64,000 bases of DNA from Lathyrus oleraceus (lineage: Eukaryota; Streptophyta; Magnoliopsida; Fabales; Fabaceae): positions 440,653,351 through 440,717,350 of the forward strand of contig NC_066580.1 of assembly GCF_024323335.1 (NCBI RefSeq), read 5' to 3'. The position numbers and the translations under genes were made by a program. Shown here piece by piece: positions 37,901 through 50,300 of the stretch. The notes beneath the pieces are model-generated. The model saw only the letters and a list, made by a program, of their open reading frames with translations. It did no database searches and was not told the DNA's origin. Every line of letters starts with the position of its first letter. The stretch's first letter is position 1.

Positions 37901-39646
37901 CGAAGAGATGAAAATTCTGGAAAATTACCTTTGAGGGAGCTTCAACCTTGCTTGATATTGATTCCAATTGTGCTTGGCTTTGTTTCAAAAGCTTGTAGGA
38001 AGTGATTAAGATCATAAAAATGGCTTGGACTCTTGGAGTTTCAATCTCTAAACAGAATAATATTTGAAGCTCGATTTTCAAATGGAAACCTTCAAGATTA
38101 TCCTTTAATGGTGAGGGTTTGGATTGCAGGTTCAAAGCTTGGGCATAGGTCCAAATTCTGAGCAATGAGGGTCTTATTTATAGGCCATGAGATTCATTTC
38201 TACACACTTCCAAAAATTGCCAATTTTAGCAATTCACCTTGCATGCTTGCATGGGCATGTGATAGGCTCATCAAGTGATGTATTCAGGTCCAAAAATGAG
38301 TGAGAATCATGCTGAAATCATGTCATGTGACCATGCACTTGTGTTTGAAATGTGGAAGTGAAAATCATCCAAATGGTACCTCACATTGCACCTATGCTCA
38401 AGTCTTTCATTATTTGGCCAAATGATGTGATATTGGACTTTTTGGAAAGGTGAGATCAAGGGGAACAACTTTTATGTTGAACATATTTTGATTTGAAGCT
38501 TGAATCATGGTGAATTTTGAGGTGGAAGTTTGGAAAATCAAGCATGCTTGAAGAGTTTCTAAGTACCAAGTCAAATGTTCACTTCTTCCACCTTGAATAA
38601 CTTTTTCTATGGACTTCAAATGGAAAATGTTCCTTCATTAAAGTTGTATCTCTTTCAAACCTCTTAAAGTTTGTCACCAATTTGACCTCATTTGGTTTTG
38701 TCATGAAGGAGTTATGCATTTTAGAAATTGAGGAAAATCACTTATTCAATGGTAATGGTCCAAAGTGACCTATATGTTTCCTCTTGGAACATGCATTTTC
38801 AAGTTGAATTTGAACTTCCTACAAACATCAAAGTTGAAGTAGACATATTGAATATGATCATGGGATTTGAGTGGCTTTCATATCATAAAAATTGAGCAAG
38901 TTATGGGCTTGGTAAGTTAACCTCCTAACTAGGGTTCAGACAAAATGACCTATAATCTTTCACCATAAAAAATGACTTTCCAAGCAAAACTAGCTCTTAA
39001 CTTAAACATGAAAGTTGTTTGAATGTCATTTTGAGTAACCTTTCTCTTGGAATCATTTTCATATGACAAAAATTATAGGAGATCGGGTCTAGGGAACCCT
39101 AGTTTTGACTAGTTGACTTTCTCTACTCATGGAGGATCATATATGTGTAAGATGATGTAATATGAAGCATCCCTTGAATTATTTGATAAAATGTTGAAGA
39201 AAATTATTGAGGAATTCATGCAAGATACCCAAATGAATTAGGGTTTCCAAGGCTAACAAACTTCAAACTCTTGATGAATTCTTGATCAAAATGAAATGTG
39301 AAGATCATGGGGATCCATATATGATGCCTAGAGCCAATGTGAACCATTTCTTGATTGAAATCCTTGCATTGAGGGTCTTAAAACCTAGATGCGAGCTTGA
39401 TATAGCATGGGTGAGCACACACACTACGTACAAAATTAACAAACCATGCATTGACATATTTTTGGATTTTGGTTAGCAAATAATGAAAAAAAAACAAAGT
39501 ATGATATAATCAAAAGTGCTTGGTGATCTCTCCCAATGCAAACCCTATGAATGGGGGGGTAAGGAAAATTCCAAGGTGTGATCCCAATGCTAATGCATAT
39601 GATGAGATAGCATGAGGGATCTTAGGGTCAAAATTGGGGTCTTACC
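34952..39646 (-). mobile_element. Solo LTR of an Ogre retrotransposon, reverse orientation, about 4.7 kb
   Basis: Read on the minus strand it begins GGTAAGACCCCAATTTTGAC and contains, near its end, AAAGTGCGGTGGCGACTC, both shared with the LTR at 14488-19340. The flanks carry attgt on both sides (34947-34951 and 39647-39651), a 5-bp duplication. With this placement the LTR ends in ...TACC where ...TACA is expected, so I take one terminal base as mutated. Moving the border by one base would spoil the duplication. No interior and no second LTR are present. A TATA box (TATAAATAA, 38174-38182) is conserved. No coding content. Confidence 0.8.
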
Positions 39647-39651
39647 ATTGT

Positions 39652-40639
39652 CATTTCAAGAAAACCTTGAATCTTCATCTTCTTCTCTTAAAGGTTTTAT
39701 CAATATCTTCCCTTTCCTCTTTTGGAATAAATAAAGTTTTATGGTGACTCTGTTTGAACTAATTTTTCCATGACCTCGCGAAGGATTGTATTTTCCAAGA
39801 TGCGACAACTGTCGGCTCTGCTGTAGAATTTTCCCATGCAAGAGAGAGAGAGTCAAGCCTAATTTAGATCGATTTGCGATGAACATTAGCTTTGTTTATT
39901 TGTTTTCTTCTATCTTTTTTATATAATTGTTTTATTGATATCTGTTATCTGTTATTTGTTCTCATGATACTATTGAGGGCTCTCTGATTATTGGCACTTT
40001 GTAAGATAGACTCCCTACCCGAGTCTGAGAAAAACCATAAGATTAAGATGGTGGTTTTGTAGTATTTATGGCTCTCTGATTATTGGCACTTTATTATGAT
40101 GATACGAAGACCCCACCTAGAGTAGATTCTATTGGATATATTATCGTCCGATGAGCCTTCGTCACGATGATAATGTTTTAAAGTAGGATAGATGACTCTA
40201 GGGACCTCTTTAGAATCTCGGAGTCGATGGTTGTGTATTATTGGCCTGTGAGGTATCTTCTTTGTTGGGACGATATGAAGACCTCACCTATAAGAGATCA
40301 TCTTGAGGGTATTACTGTCCGATGAGACTTTGTCACACCAATGACGTTCTCAAGAAGGACCCGTGACTCTAGGAACCTTTCTACCGCAGAGCCTACCCAT
40401 GGGGTTCCGTTAATCAGAGATAGGTATTGTTATAACTGACTTGAGAACACGATGAACTTGTGATCCTGAGAATTGCATCGCACTCCTTTCATATCATAAG
40501 AATGATAAAAATTCCACGCATTCACATTTCATTTGCATTGCATATCATTTCCTAGAACAAAAAACTTATCCCACCTTTCGCCCATTACCAACTGGATGAC
40601 ATCACAAACCTGTATCTAAATCCTTGATAGTTTCTAAAG
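39652..40639 (+). other. Old Ogre element: LTR end, primer site and 5' leader
   Basis: A short LTR tail ends GCGACA at 39807. TGTCGGCTCTGCTGTAGA at 39810-39827 matches the Ogre primer site for tRNA-Arg (TGGCGACTCTGCTGGGGA) at 14 of 18 positions. The leader that follows has two similar segments with GAAGACC(C/T)CACCTA and ATTA(T/C)(C/T)GTCCGATGAG (about 40100-40160 and 40275-40330). No ORF. Confidence 0.6.
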
Positions 40640-42170
40640 AACAATGGAACGCTTGGAATAAAACTAAGTTGAGTTGAGAAAAGATATGAACGACATGAAA
40701 GGAAAGATGGACCAGATGTTGGAAGCTATGCTAGCTCAGTCAAAGAATAATCTCAAGCACACGATTACAGAGAATTTCGGTTCCACATCATGATTTTCCA
40801 TGATGACTAACCTAATATACGGTCTTCTGCTTGACTATGCTCCTCCACAAGTGAACATTCCTACTCAGCCTCAATCTGTGCATCTCACGGTATCTAATGA
40901 AGTCCCCACTATGCAAGAAAATCCCATTATTCATATTGCTGAGGAAGACCCTTGGTATGAATTCTCCATGCCAAATTATTAGGGTGTGCCCCAGATGATG
41001 CCACTGACTGCTAGTGAAAGGCTTCATGCCCTTGAGGATAAATTCAGAGCTATATAGGTGCATGACACTCCTGGGCTCGATGCCATTGATATGTACTAAG
41101 TTTCGGGCCTAGTGATCCCGCCAAAATTCAAATTACCCAACTTCAAGAAGTACATAGGTCTTAGTTGCCCAAAGCATTATTTAGTGATTTTATGTCAAAA
41201 AGTGGCCTCCTATACCTACAACGATAAGTTGATGATTCACTATTTTCAGGACAGTTTGAGTTGGGCATCATTGAGTTGATACATGGATTTAGAAAGAAGT
41301 TGTATCCAATCATGGAAGGACCTAGCCAATGCCTTTTTGAAATAGTACTAATACAATTTGGACATGGCACCCAGTCACACGCAGTTGTAAGATTTATCTC
41401 AAAAGAGCGGCGAATCCTTCAAGGAGTATGCACATTGATGGAGAGAATTAGCAGTGTGAGGGCAACTACCAGTCTTAGACAAAGAATTGATTAACATGTT
41501 CATAGATACTCTGCATGTCTTTTATCTTAAAAGAATGGTAGGCAGTGTGTTATTGATCTTCTCTGACCTTATGATAGCGAGAGAACACATCAAAGCTACC
41601 TCTAAAGTAAAAAAATTCAAGATGCCTCGAGAAGCCAAGCTAGCAAGAATGAATCCCTCAACAGTTCCCAAAAGGAAGAAGATGATGAAATTAATGCAAC
41701 CATTATAGGTGTTGGGTATTCTCATGGTGCTCCAGCAAGACCATATGGTCCTCTATATTTTCAGCAGTCACCATTTCCAGTGCCACGCTATCCTTATGGC
41801 AACCAGCAACGCTTAGAGCGCCATACCAACAACCATGGACCGCTCGTGATTCAAATCAGCAAACCCATGGACGGGGATATCAAAATTAACATCAGAACCA
41901 TTATAGGCCTTACAATAATTTTTAAAGAAGTAACGCTCCCCTTGATCGAATTCCTATAGCATATAGTTAACTTCTGCCATATCTGATTTAAAGCTCGCTG
42001 GTGGAGCCCAAATCTCTCAAGTTGTTGCCACAACCATACCCATATGGGTATGATATCGATGTGCAATGTGGATATCATGCTAGATCGATAGGGCATTCGA
42101 CTGAAGACTATAAAGCTTTCAAAGCCAAAGTATAATAATTGATCGACAAAAGTACATATCCTTTCCAGAA
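40640..42170 (+). pseudogene. gag: Ogre gag remnant
   Basis: Broken gag with many stops and frame changes. Readable blocks are ELRKDMNDMKGKMDQMLEAM (about 40674-40735), ALEDKFRAI, VIPPKFKLPNFKKYIGLSCP (about 41115-41170), SYTYNDKLMIHYFQDSLSWA (about 41210-41270), LANAFLK, ESFKEYAHW and YNLDMAP. The last part (about 41950-42150) has the degenerate zinc-knuckle segment also seen in copy A. These blocks are those of the gag of Tat/Ogre elements. It cannot be translated as one protein. Confidence 0.8.
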
Positions 42171-44379
42171 TGAAACCTAGTGGTGCACTTCAACCTCACA
42201 CCTGAATAAGTTCGAAGACTTTAGGGAGAGCCTCATAAATCCAATGGTTCACACAAGAATACACCCTCAATGCTGGAAATCGTGGGGCATTATTTTATCA
42301 TTCACATTTGTATTTCTTTCTCTATTAAACGCTACATGTTTTTAAAATTATTGTTTTTAATGGGAATATTAATGAAGTGACCATGCATTTTCTGAATCAG
42401 TCATTTCGTATTTACTCATTTCGCTTCTCTTATATTAAAAACAAAAATAAATCCATATTTCTCCCATTCACCTTTCTTTATCAAGCTGGTGTTTTAGCAA
42501 AGATCGAAGAGAGGATGATGAAAATGATATACCCTTAATTTCTAGCGGTGTGCTTTCGAATAAAATCATGTTGATGATGTATATGCATTGTTTCAAAATC
42601 CCCAAACACTGGGGAGATAAGGAGTTAATCCCTAGTTAACTACTTCAAGCATATAAGTAAGTGTTTCTTTCGGATCTAAGAACCCTTACGCTTAACCTAA
42701 GATAGGGTAGTGTTCAGTTAACCTAACTACGCATTCAAATTGCAAGAGAATAACATCCCATATGGGGATCAACCACGTGTTATTTTTTGCATGTCGAAGG
42801 AATCAGGAAAAAACCTGAAATTATATCGGTTGTTCTTCAATAACCAATAAAATGGAAGTCACAAGCCTTTCCAAGCCAAAAAGAAAAAATAAAAAGAAAA
42901 GAAAGCCCGCTAAGTTGAACACCCAAAAAGGAGACTTAGGCAAAAATTATGGCAATCCTAGTGGACCGAAAGCTTCAAAGAAGCGGTCCAGACAAAATTA
43001 GGGGTAAAAAACAAAAAAAAAATCAAAAGCAAAAGAGGAGGTCGTTAAATCCTCAAATAAATCAAAACAAGATTTGGTGACCACCATATCAAAATCAAGG
43101 GGTCATCGACATCCATGACAAAAGACAAAGAAGGTGACTACCATTTCAAGAAAATATTGAATCTTCACTTCACTCTTACGCTGTCGAACTCTCTTAGAAG
43201 ATAAGTGTGAATGTTGAATTAACTGAACATAGGACTGGAGATCATCACTAGAAGGGGTGGGTAAAATATAATTTTAATTCTTATATTCTTGGTTTCAATA
43301 ACCGCGAACCAATCCATGTTACAACCCTTAAAGGACCTAAATGAGGCAGGTTGCATAATCTGACTCCTAGAGATTTGCTAATCTTCTATATTGATATCAT
43401 ATTATCATTGTATCTTTCACACACAAGCTATATCAGCATTGCATTTGGACTAATGGTTACTTTTCACACACTACATCATTCCAATAAATGTTTTTTCAAA
43501 ACTGCATGAGCATCGCATTAAAATTACCATTTTTGAGTGAACAATTTTAATTGCAAGTCGTACTTGACATCAAGGAAATTAAAATAAGAAATCAGAGAGG
43601 AACTTGAGTATTCGTTGGTACTGGTTCGAATCAAGACCACCTCATAACCCTATGGATCAAGGGTATGGCATCCAATGATTATGTTGACCCAAGAATTGGT
43701 CATTCTGAAGCAAGTCTCCAAACATCATTTAATTAAGGGGTAAATCATTTCAAGAATTGGTTGATCAAGGGCGAACCATCTCATGACTCTATCAACCAGG
43801 GGCATATCACCTAAAGGTTTTGTTGATAAATGGAAAATCCCTCTAAAACTCAGTCAATATGACTTAAGTCTCTTCAATTCTCATACACGGGCAAGCCACC
43901 TCAAAAGCATATCAAAGTTATCCACTCTAAGAGTTGGTTAATCAAGGACAAATTCTTTCATGACTCAAAACTCGGGGGCATGTCATCTCCAAGAAAAATT
44001 ATGGAAATTTTCTTCCAAACCCTTTTGAGGAAAATTTCTTCAAATACCTAACAGACCAGGGCAAGATGAGCCACAAAGGGGCAAGTCTTATCCATGCTTT
44101 CAAGTTGCTCAAGCATACTCTATTGTTCCTTAACAACCTTCGAGTTCGAGACAAGTGTTGAGGAATCATGATATCACCCCCATCAAATAACCTTTTGCCT
44201 TTCAACAAAGGCCTTGTTGTAAAAGAACATCTCCATCCATTACCCACATAGAGGAATATTTGGAAACCTTCAAATCATTTCATAAATCATCCTCATATAT
44301 ATGTCATGTCGCTTCGCTCTAGCATAAAGCCATTCATAATATATCATTCATCGAGCATAACCCCACAATATGAATTTGA
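42171..44379 (+). other. Ogre-derived non-coding sequence, copy B and beyond
   Basis: Bases 42171-43165 match 34010-34951 plus the first bases after 39652. From about 43165 on it is different. Bases 43600-44000 hold loose repeats of 'ggttgatcaagggc..accatctcatgactc'-like phrases. No protease, reverse transcriptase or integrase motif is found where an Ogre pol should follow gag, so pol was lost by deletion or never present. Confidence 0.5.
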
Positions 44380-45130
44380 CATTAAATAGCCTTGTAACAC
44401 AAAATGATTTCAAAGTCAAGTTTCCATATGGAAAATCATTTCAAAGTCCACTTATCGTCTGGAAAATCATTTAAAAAGTCCAGTTCCTAATAGATCACTT
44501 CAAAGTCCAGTTCCCGTATGGAAAATCGGTTACAAATACCAGTTCTCGTCTGATAGACAATATTTAAACCGGTTCTCATCTGGTAGCATATTTGAAAGTC
44601 AGTTCTCATCTGATGGTAAACCATAAACCAATTCCCTTCTGGTAGTCATTTAAAAAAAGTCAGTTCCTGTCTGACAAACCAAAAACAATACCAGTTCCCA
44701 TGTAGTAGACAATCATTAGTAACCAGTTCCCGTCTAGTAGTCATTTTAAAAAGTCAGTTCTCATCTGACAGTTTTTATAACTAGTTCCCGTCTAGTCACC
44801 TATTGTTTTTAACCAGTTCTCTTATGGTAGATTATCCTTAAAGTCAGTTCCCGTATGACGACTTACTCTTTTACACAAGTTCCCATTTGGTAGACCATCT
44901 GAAAGTTTGTTCTCGTCTAATAACCATTTTTACCAATTCCCGTATGATAGCCTATTTTAACACCATTTCTCGTCTGGAAATTTAATCTTTTTCACCAGTT
45001 CTCGCCTGGTAGCCTATTTACAAACAAAAACAAAGTCAGTTCCCTTTGGACAACTTAATCTTTTTCACCAGTTCTCGTCTGGTAATTTATCCTTCAAACC
45101 CAATTATCGTATGGCAGTTCACCTTAAAAG
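44380..45130. repeat. Degenerate tandem repeat, CCAGTTCCCGTCTGGTAG type
   Basis: About twenty copies of an 18-base core, CCAGTTC(C/T)CGTCTGGTAG or its GTCAGTTC..TCTGACAG variant, are separated by 12-25 bases rich in A and T. The spacing is irregular and the copies have diverged. Arrays of short tandem repeats in the 3' untranslated region are known from Ogre elements, and this one lies downstream of Ogre gag. Confidence 0.85.
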
Positions 45131-45186
45131 GAATAAATCCATTTGTGTGCATGCACCGAATTATGCTATAGGGAGATTCTAAACCC

Positions 45187-45562
45187 TCTAAGAACACCAA
45201 AGAAGGATAAAACCTATAATGAGTGATGTAGTCAAGAAAGAAGTATTACAACTTCTAGATGCAAGAATCATCTACGAAATATCTAATAGTACATGGGTCA
45301 GGCATGTGCATGTAGTACCAAAGAAAGGAGGTGTCACAATCGTACAAAATGAGAAAGGAGAATTGGTAGCAAAACGCATAGAAAGCGGATGGCGCATGCT
45401 GGAACGTTTAGCTAGACACTCTTACTTCTGTTACTTAGACAAATACTTTGGATTTTTCCAAATCCCCATTCACCCGGATGACCAAGAAAAGACATCCTTT
45501 ACATGTCCATATGGCACTTTTGCTTATCGACGAATGTCATTCAGACTATGTAACGCTCCAGC
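45187..45562 (+). pseudogene. pol: Second Athila-like pol remnant: start of reverse transcriptase
   Basis: Reads RRIKPIMSDVVKKEVLQLL, VVPKKGGVTIV, LERLARHSYFCYLDKYFGFF, IPIHPDDQEKTSFTCPYGTF and RLCNAPA, closely similar to 12300-12725 of the first Athila element. About 24 codons (the CIDYRKLNKAT region) are missing near 45395. Both sides of the gap start with ATG in the full copy, so it looks like a deletion between short repeats. The left border at 45187 joins unrelated sequence. The Tekay element interrupts the gene after 45562, and it continues at 63668. Confidence 0.88.
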
Positions 45563-46590
45563 TGTAACACCCTTCTAAATACCCCAAATATTTAATTAAA
45601 ACAACAGCATATAAATCAATATCAGAGTAATCATGCACCAAGGGTGTCACATAATACTTCACATAATTCACCGTAAAAATCAGTCATGCTCATTATTTAA
45701 TCCAACATAAACACTTCTTTAAAAATTCGCAGCGGATAGAAACATTCAACATCTGTACTATCTTAAAATTAACATTTATTCAACAAATAAAACATCCCGT
45801 CCCGATGTTACATCTATCAGAGCATGACCCACTAAAACCACTCTAGACTTCAAGCATTAGCTTCTACTCAACTCACTGCTCGTTACCTAAAAAATATAAC
45901 TGTAAGGGTGAGTTCCTCAATCGATATAACAAATATTATAAATCATCATGTTATGTTAAGTAACTTTACACGTTAATCACCCACATCATATCATGCATTC
46001 GGTAGCAGCATATTCAACTCAACATCATATTCAAACACAACGTAAATGCAACTCAAATGAGACTCGACTCTTCATGCATGTGGTACCATTTGGAGTAAAA
46101 CTCCCAACTTAAAATCATTGCCAGTTTAGTGGGCATCAAGGCATAAGCCTTCAACTTTCAACTTAAAATTTTTGCCAATCCAGGCCAACGTGGTGTGAGC
46201 AAAAGCCCCATAATTTTGCCAATCCAGGCCAACGTGGTGTGAGCAAAAGCCCCGACTTAATGCATATGAATGTATATGGCATGTACGACTTGAAAGTTCA
46301 ACAACATAATAACAACGACAACATAACAGCTTTTTCAGCAACAACAACTTAAAAATCAACTTTGGCTCATCAGCCTACAACTCAGCATTTTCAACAAAAC
46401 AACTTATATTCAACTTTGGCTCATCAGCCTACAACTTAATATTTTCCACAAAAACAACTTATCAACATATTTGCATCAACATTTCGCAACATAGACTCCA
46501 CGAATTTATTTATCACAATTGGATACAATAGGCCAATCACCAATTACACTTACATCATAAAAATCAACCATTTTTACATACTGCAACAGT

Positions 46591-46768
46591 GTTAACCGGT
46601 TAACGCTATAGGTTAACCGGTTAACGCAGGAAATTTACACTTCCAGGCAAAACGCAACAGTGTTAACCGGTTAACGCTATAGGTTAACCGGTTAACGCAG
46701 GCAAAACTCAACATTTTTCATAATTTATACAGTGTTAACCGGTTAACACCCTGGGTTAACCGGTTAAC
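46591..46768. repeat. Six GTTAACCGGTTAAC palindromes in the 3' LTR
   Basis: Perfect 14-base palindromes at about 46591, 46612, 46662, 46683, 46734 and 46755. They form three pairs, each pair 21 bases start to start, with pairs about 71 bases apart. Confidence 0.95.
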
Positions 46769-47200
46769 GCAGGCGAAACAGCAGTTCCTGCGCTAACACA
46801 AGGCAGAATGCAGAGTTTCCGCATTTTCCGCCGTTGGGGGACTTCCGGACCTCCGATTCAACTTCCGTAAAAAGCTATACGCTCAGAAATTCACAATACA
46901 CTCAAACACAAATTCAATTTCAGCTTTAATACAACTTATTCAACATAATTTCTCAGCATTCTAAATCCCAATTAGGGTCAATCGACGGCTTATCACTACC
47001 CATTACATGTTAATCGATAATACCCATTAAACGACGATAAACCCCCCTTACCTTAACAATCCGGCAACTCTTCGAGCTTCAAGCTTTTCCGTTCTCCAAC
47101 CTTTGCTCTACAGCTCTTTGCCCTTTTCCTCTTCTCTGCAGCTTCTCAGTTTTCACGTAAAAAACCTTTTCCAAAAATGAAAACCTTTTCTCTTATTCCA

Positions 47201-47208
47201 CTTATATA
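47201..47208 (-). promoter_or_regulatory. TATA box of the Tekay LTR
   Basis: The minus strand reads TATATAAG about 130 bases inside the LTR start. The same sequence is in the 5' LTR at 63533-63540, where it would drive the genomic transcript. Confidence 0.5.
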
Positions 47209-47337
47209 TTTTTCCAATAATAATTATTATTCCAAAATAATAATAATAATCCAATAATTCAATTTATTTAATTAAATTATTAAATATATTATTAACTTAA
47301 TTAAATAATTCTTTTACTTTATTTGGGGTGTTACAAC

Positions 47338-47350
47338 TCTCCCCCACTAA
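47338..47350 (-). other. Polypurine tract of the Tekay element
   Basis: The minus strand reads TTAGTGGGGGAGA just inside the 3' LTR. Confidence 0.8.
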
Positions 47351-47377
47351 AAGAGTTTTGGTCCTCGAAAACATACC

Positions 47378-50300
47378 TCAAACAAATAACTCTGGATAGG
47401 ACTCCTTCATCTGACGCTCCAGTTCCCAAGTCACATTGCCACCTGCTGGTCCTCCCCAAGCTACCTTCACTAAGGCAATCTCTTTACCCCGCAACTGCTT
47501 CAACTCCCGATCCTCGATCCTCATAGGCGATGTTTCAACAGTCAGGTTATCTCTCACCTGTACATCATCCACTTGGACTACATGCGACGGATCATGAATG
47601 TACCTCCTCAACTGAGACACATGAAAAACCTCATGCAAATTCGCAAGTGACGGCGGTAAAGCGATACGATAGGCTACCTCTCCTATCCTCTCTAAAATCT
47701 GATAAGGACCAATAAATCGAGGTGTCAACTTCTTCGACTTCAAAGCCCGACCAACACCTGTTATCGGAGTAACACGAAGAAACACATGATCTCCCTCTTG
47801 AAACTCAAGTGACTTCCTCCTCTTGTCATGATAACTCTTCTGACGACTCTGAGCCATCCTCATCTTCTCCTGAATCATCTTAATCTTTTCTGTAGTCTGT
47901 TGAACAATTTCCGGTCCGACCACAGCACTCTCACCGGACTCACACCAACATAACGGTGTCCGACATCTCCTACCATACAAAGCTTCAAACGGCGCCATAC
48001 CAATGCTCGAATGAAAACTATTGTTGTAGGTAAACTCAATCAACGGTAAATAACAATCCCAACCACCTCCTTTTTCCAAAACACAAGCTCTCAAAAGATC
48101 TTCTAATGACTGAATCGTCCTCTCAGTCTGACCGTCAGTCTGCGGATGATATGCAGAACTCAATCTCAGCTTAGTTCCCAAAGCTTTCTGCAAACCTTCC
48201 CAGAACTTCGATGTAAATCTAGGATCTCTGTCCGAAACAATACTCGACGGAATACCATGCAAACTTACAATCTTCTCAATATACAACTCAGCCAATTTTT
48301 CTAACGGATAATCCATTCTAATCGGAATGAAATGAGCCGACTTTGTTAATCTGTCAACAATCACCCAAATAGCTTCAAAATTCTTACTTGTCCTCGGTAA
48401 ACCAGAAATAAAATCCATACTGATACTATCCCACTTCCACTCTGGAATAGCCAACGGTTGCATTAGCCCAGACGGCTTCTGATGCTCAATCTTTGACTTC
48501 TGACAAGTCAAACAAGAATAGACAAAACTCGCAATTTCTCTTTTCATTCCCGGCCACCAAAATAACTTCTTCAAATCATGATACATCTTCGTAGCTCCAG
48601 GATGAATACTCAGACCACTACGATGTCCTTCCTCAAGAATACTCTTCTTAAGCTCGGTAACATCCGGAATACACACCCGACTACCAAACTTCAAAATACC
48701 ATTCTCATCAACTCTGAATTCGCCACCTTGACCTTGATTCACTAGAGTCAACTTATCAACCAAAAGCATATCAGATTTCTGACCCTCTCTGATCTCATCC
48801 AGAATACCACTTGTCAACTTCAACATTCCCAATTTAACACTATTGTGAGTACTCTCACACACCAAACTCAAGTCTCTAAACTGTTCAATTAAATCCAATT
48901 CCTTAACCATTAACATAGACATATGTAATGATTTCCGACTCAATGCATCAGCCACTACGTTTGCTTTACCCGGATGGTAATTCAACCCAAAGTCATAATC
49001 CTTCAGGAACTCTAACCATCTTCTCTGTCTCATATTCAGCTCTTTCTGATCAAACAAATACTTTAAACTTTTGTGGTCAATGAAAACCTCAAATCTTGAC
49101 CCGTACAAGTAATGTCTCCATAACTTCAGAACAAACACCACAGCTGCCAACTCTAAATCGTGCGTCGGATAGTTCCTCTCATGAACCCTCAGCTGTCTTG
49201 AAGCATAAGCTATAACCTGCTTATTCTGCATCAACACGCCACCCAAACCCAACAATGAAGCATCGCAATAAACTTCAAATGATTCCGACGATCTCGGTAA
49301 TATCAGAATAGGAGCAGTAGTCAACCTTCTCTTTAGCTCTTGGAAACCTTCTTCACATTTTGAGTCCCAAACAAACGCTTGCCCCTTTCTAGTCAACATC
49401 GTCAACGGTAACGCCAACTTAGAAAATCCCTCAATGAACTTCCTATAATAACCAGCCAAACCAAGAAAACTTCGAATCTCAGCAACAGACTTTGGAGCTT
49501 CCCACTTAGATACCGCTTCTATCTTAGAAGGATCAACAGCCACACCACCTCTTGAAATCACATGACCAAGAAAACTTACCTCTCCTAACCAAAATTCGCA
49601 CTTGGACAATTTAGCAAATAACTTCTTTTCTCGTAGGACTTCTAAAACCACTCTCAAATGTTCAGCATGCTCTTCTTCGGATTTCGAATACACCAAAATA
49701 TCATCAATAAACACCACAACAAACTTGTCTAGGTACGGATGGAAAATCCTATTCATATACTCCATAAATACTCCAGGTGCATTAGTCACACCAAAAGGCA
49801 TTACAGAATACTCATAATGTCCATACCTTGTTCTGAAAGCAGTCTTCTGAATATCCTCTGTTTTCACACGGATCTGATGATACCCAGATCTCAAATCTAT
49901 TTTACTGAACACACTTGCACCAACCAACTGATCCATCAAATCATCAATCCTCGGCAAAGGATACCGATTCTTGATCGTCACTTTATTCAGTTGCCTGTAG
50001 TCCACACACAACCTCATAGTACCTTCTTTCTTCTTAACCAATAGCACTGGTGCACCCCACGGTGACACACTCGGACGAATAAATTTCTTATCCAATAGAT
50101 CTTCCAACTGACTCTTCAATTCAGTTAACTCAACAGCAGACATACGGTACGGAGCCATCGATATCGGCCTAGTACCAGGTACCAAGTCAATAGAGAACTC
50201 CACTTCACGCTCTGGCGGCAATTCATTCACTTCTTCCGGAAACACATCAGGAAAATCACACACCACAGCTAGATCGCAAATCATCAGTTTATCTTTAGCC

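Larger units (their letters stand above)
45563..47335 (-). repeat. 3' LTR of the Tekay element
   Basis: TGTAACACCC...GGGTGTTACA, so the first and last ten bases form an inverted repeat. It carries six perfect GTTAACCGGTTAAC palindromes (46591-46768), a duplicated 'ccaatccaggccaacgtggtgtgagcaaaagcccc' phrase (about 46170 and 46220), and a TATA box on the minus strand at 47201-47208. Confidence 0.95.

Noticed and set aside
46591..46768. The GTTAACCGGTTAAC palindromes as binding sites of animal Grainyhead/CP2 factors
   Set aside because: The AACCGGTT core resembles those sites, but I know of no such plant factor binding this sequence. No host factor is named.
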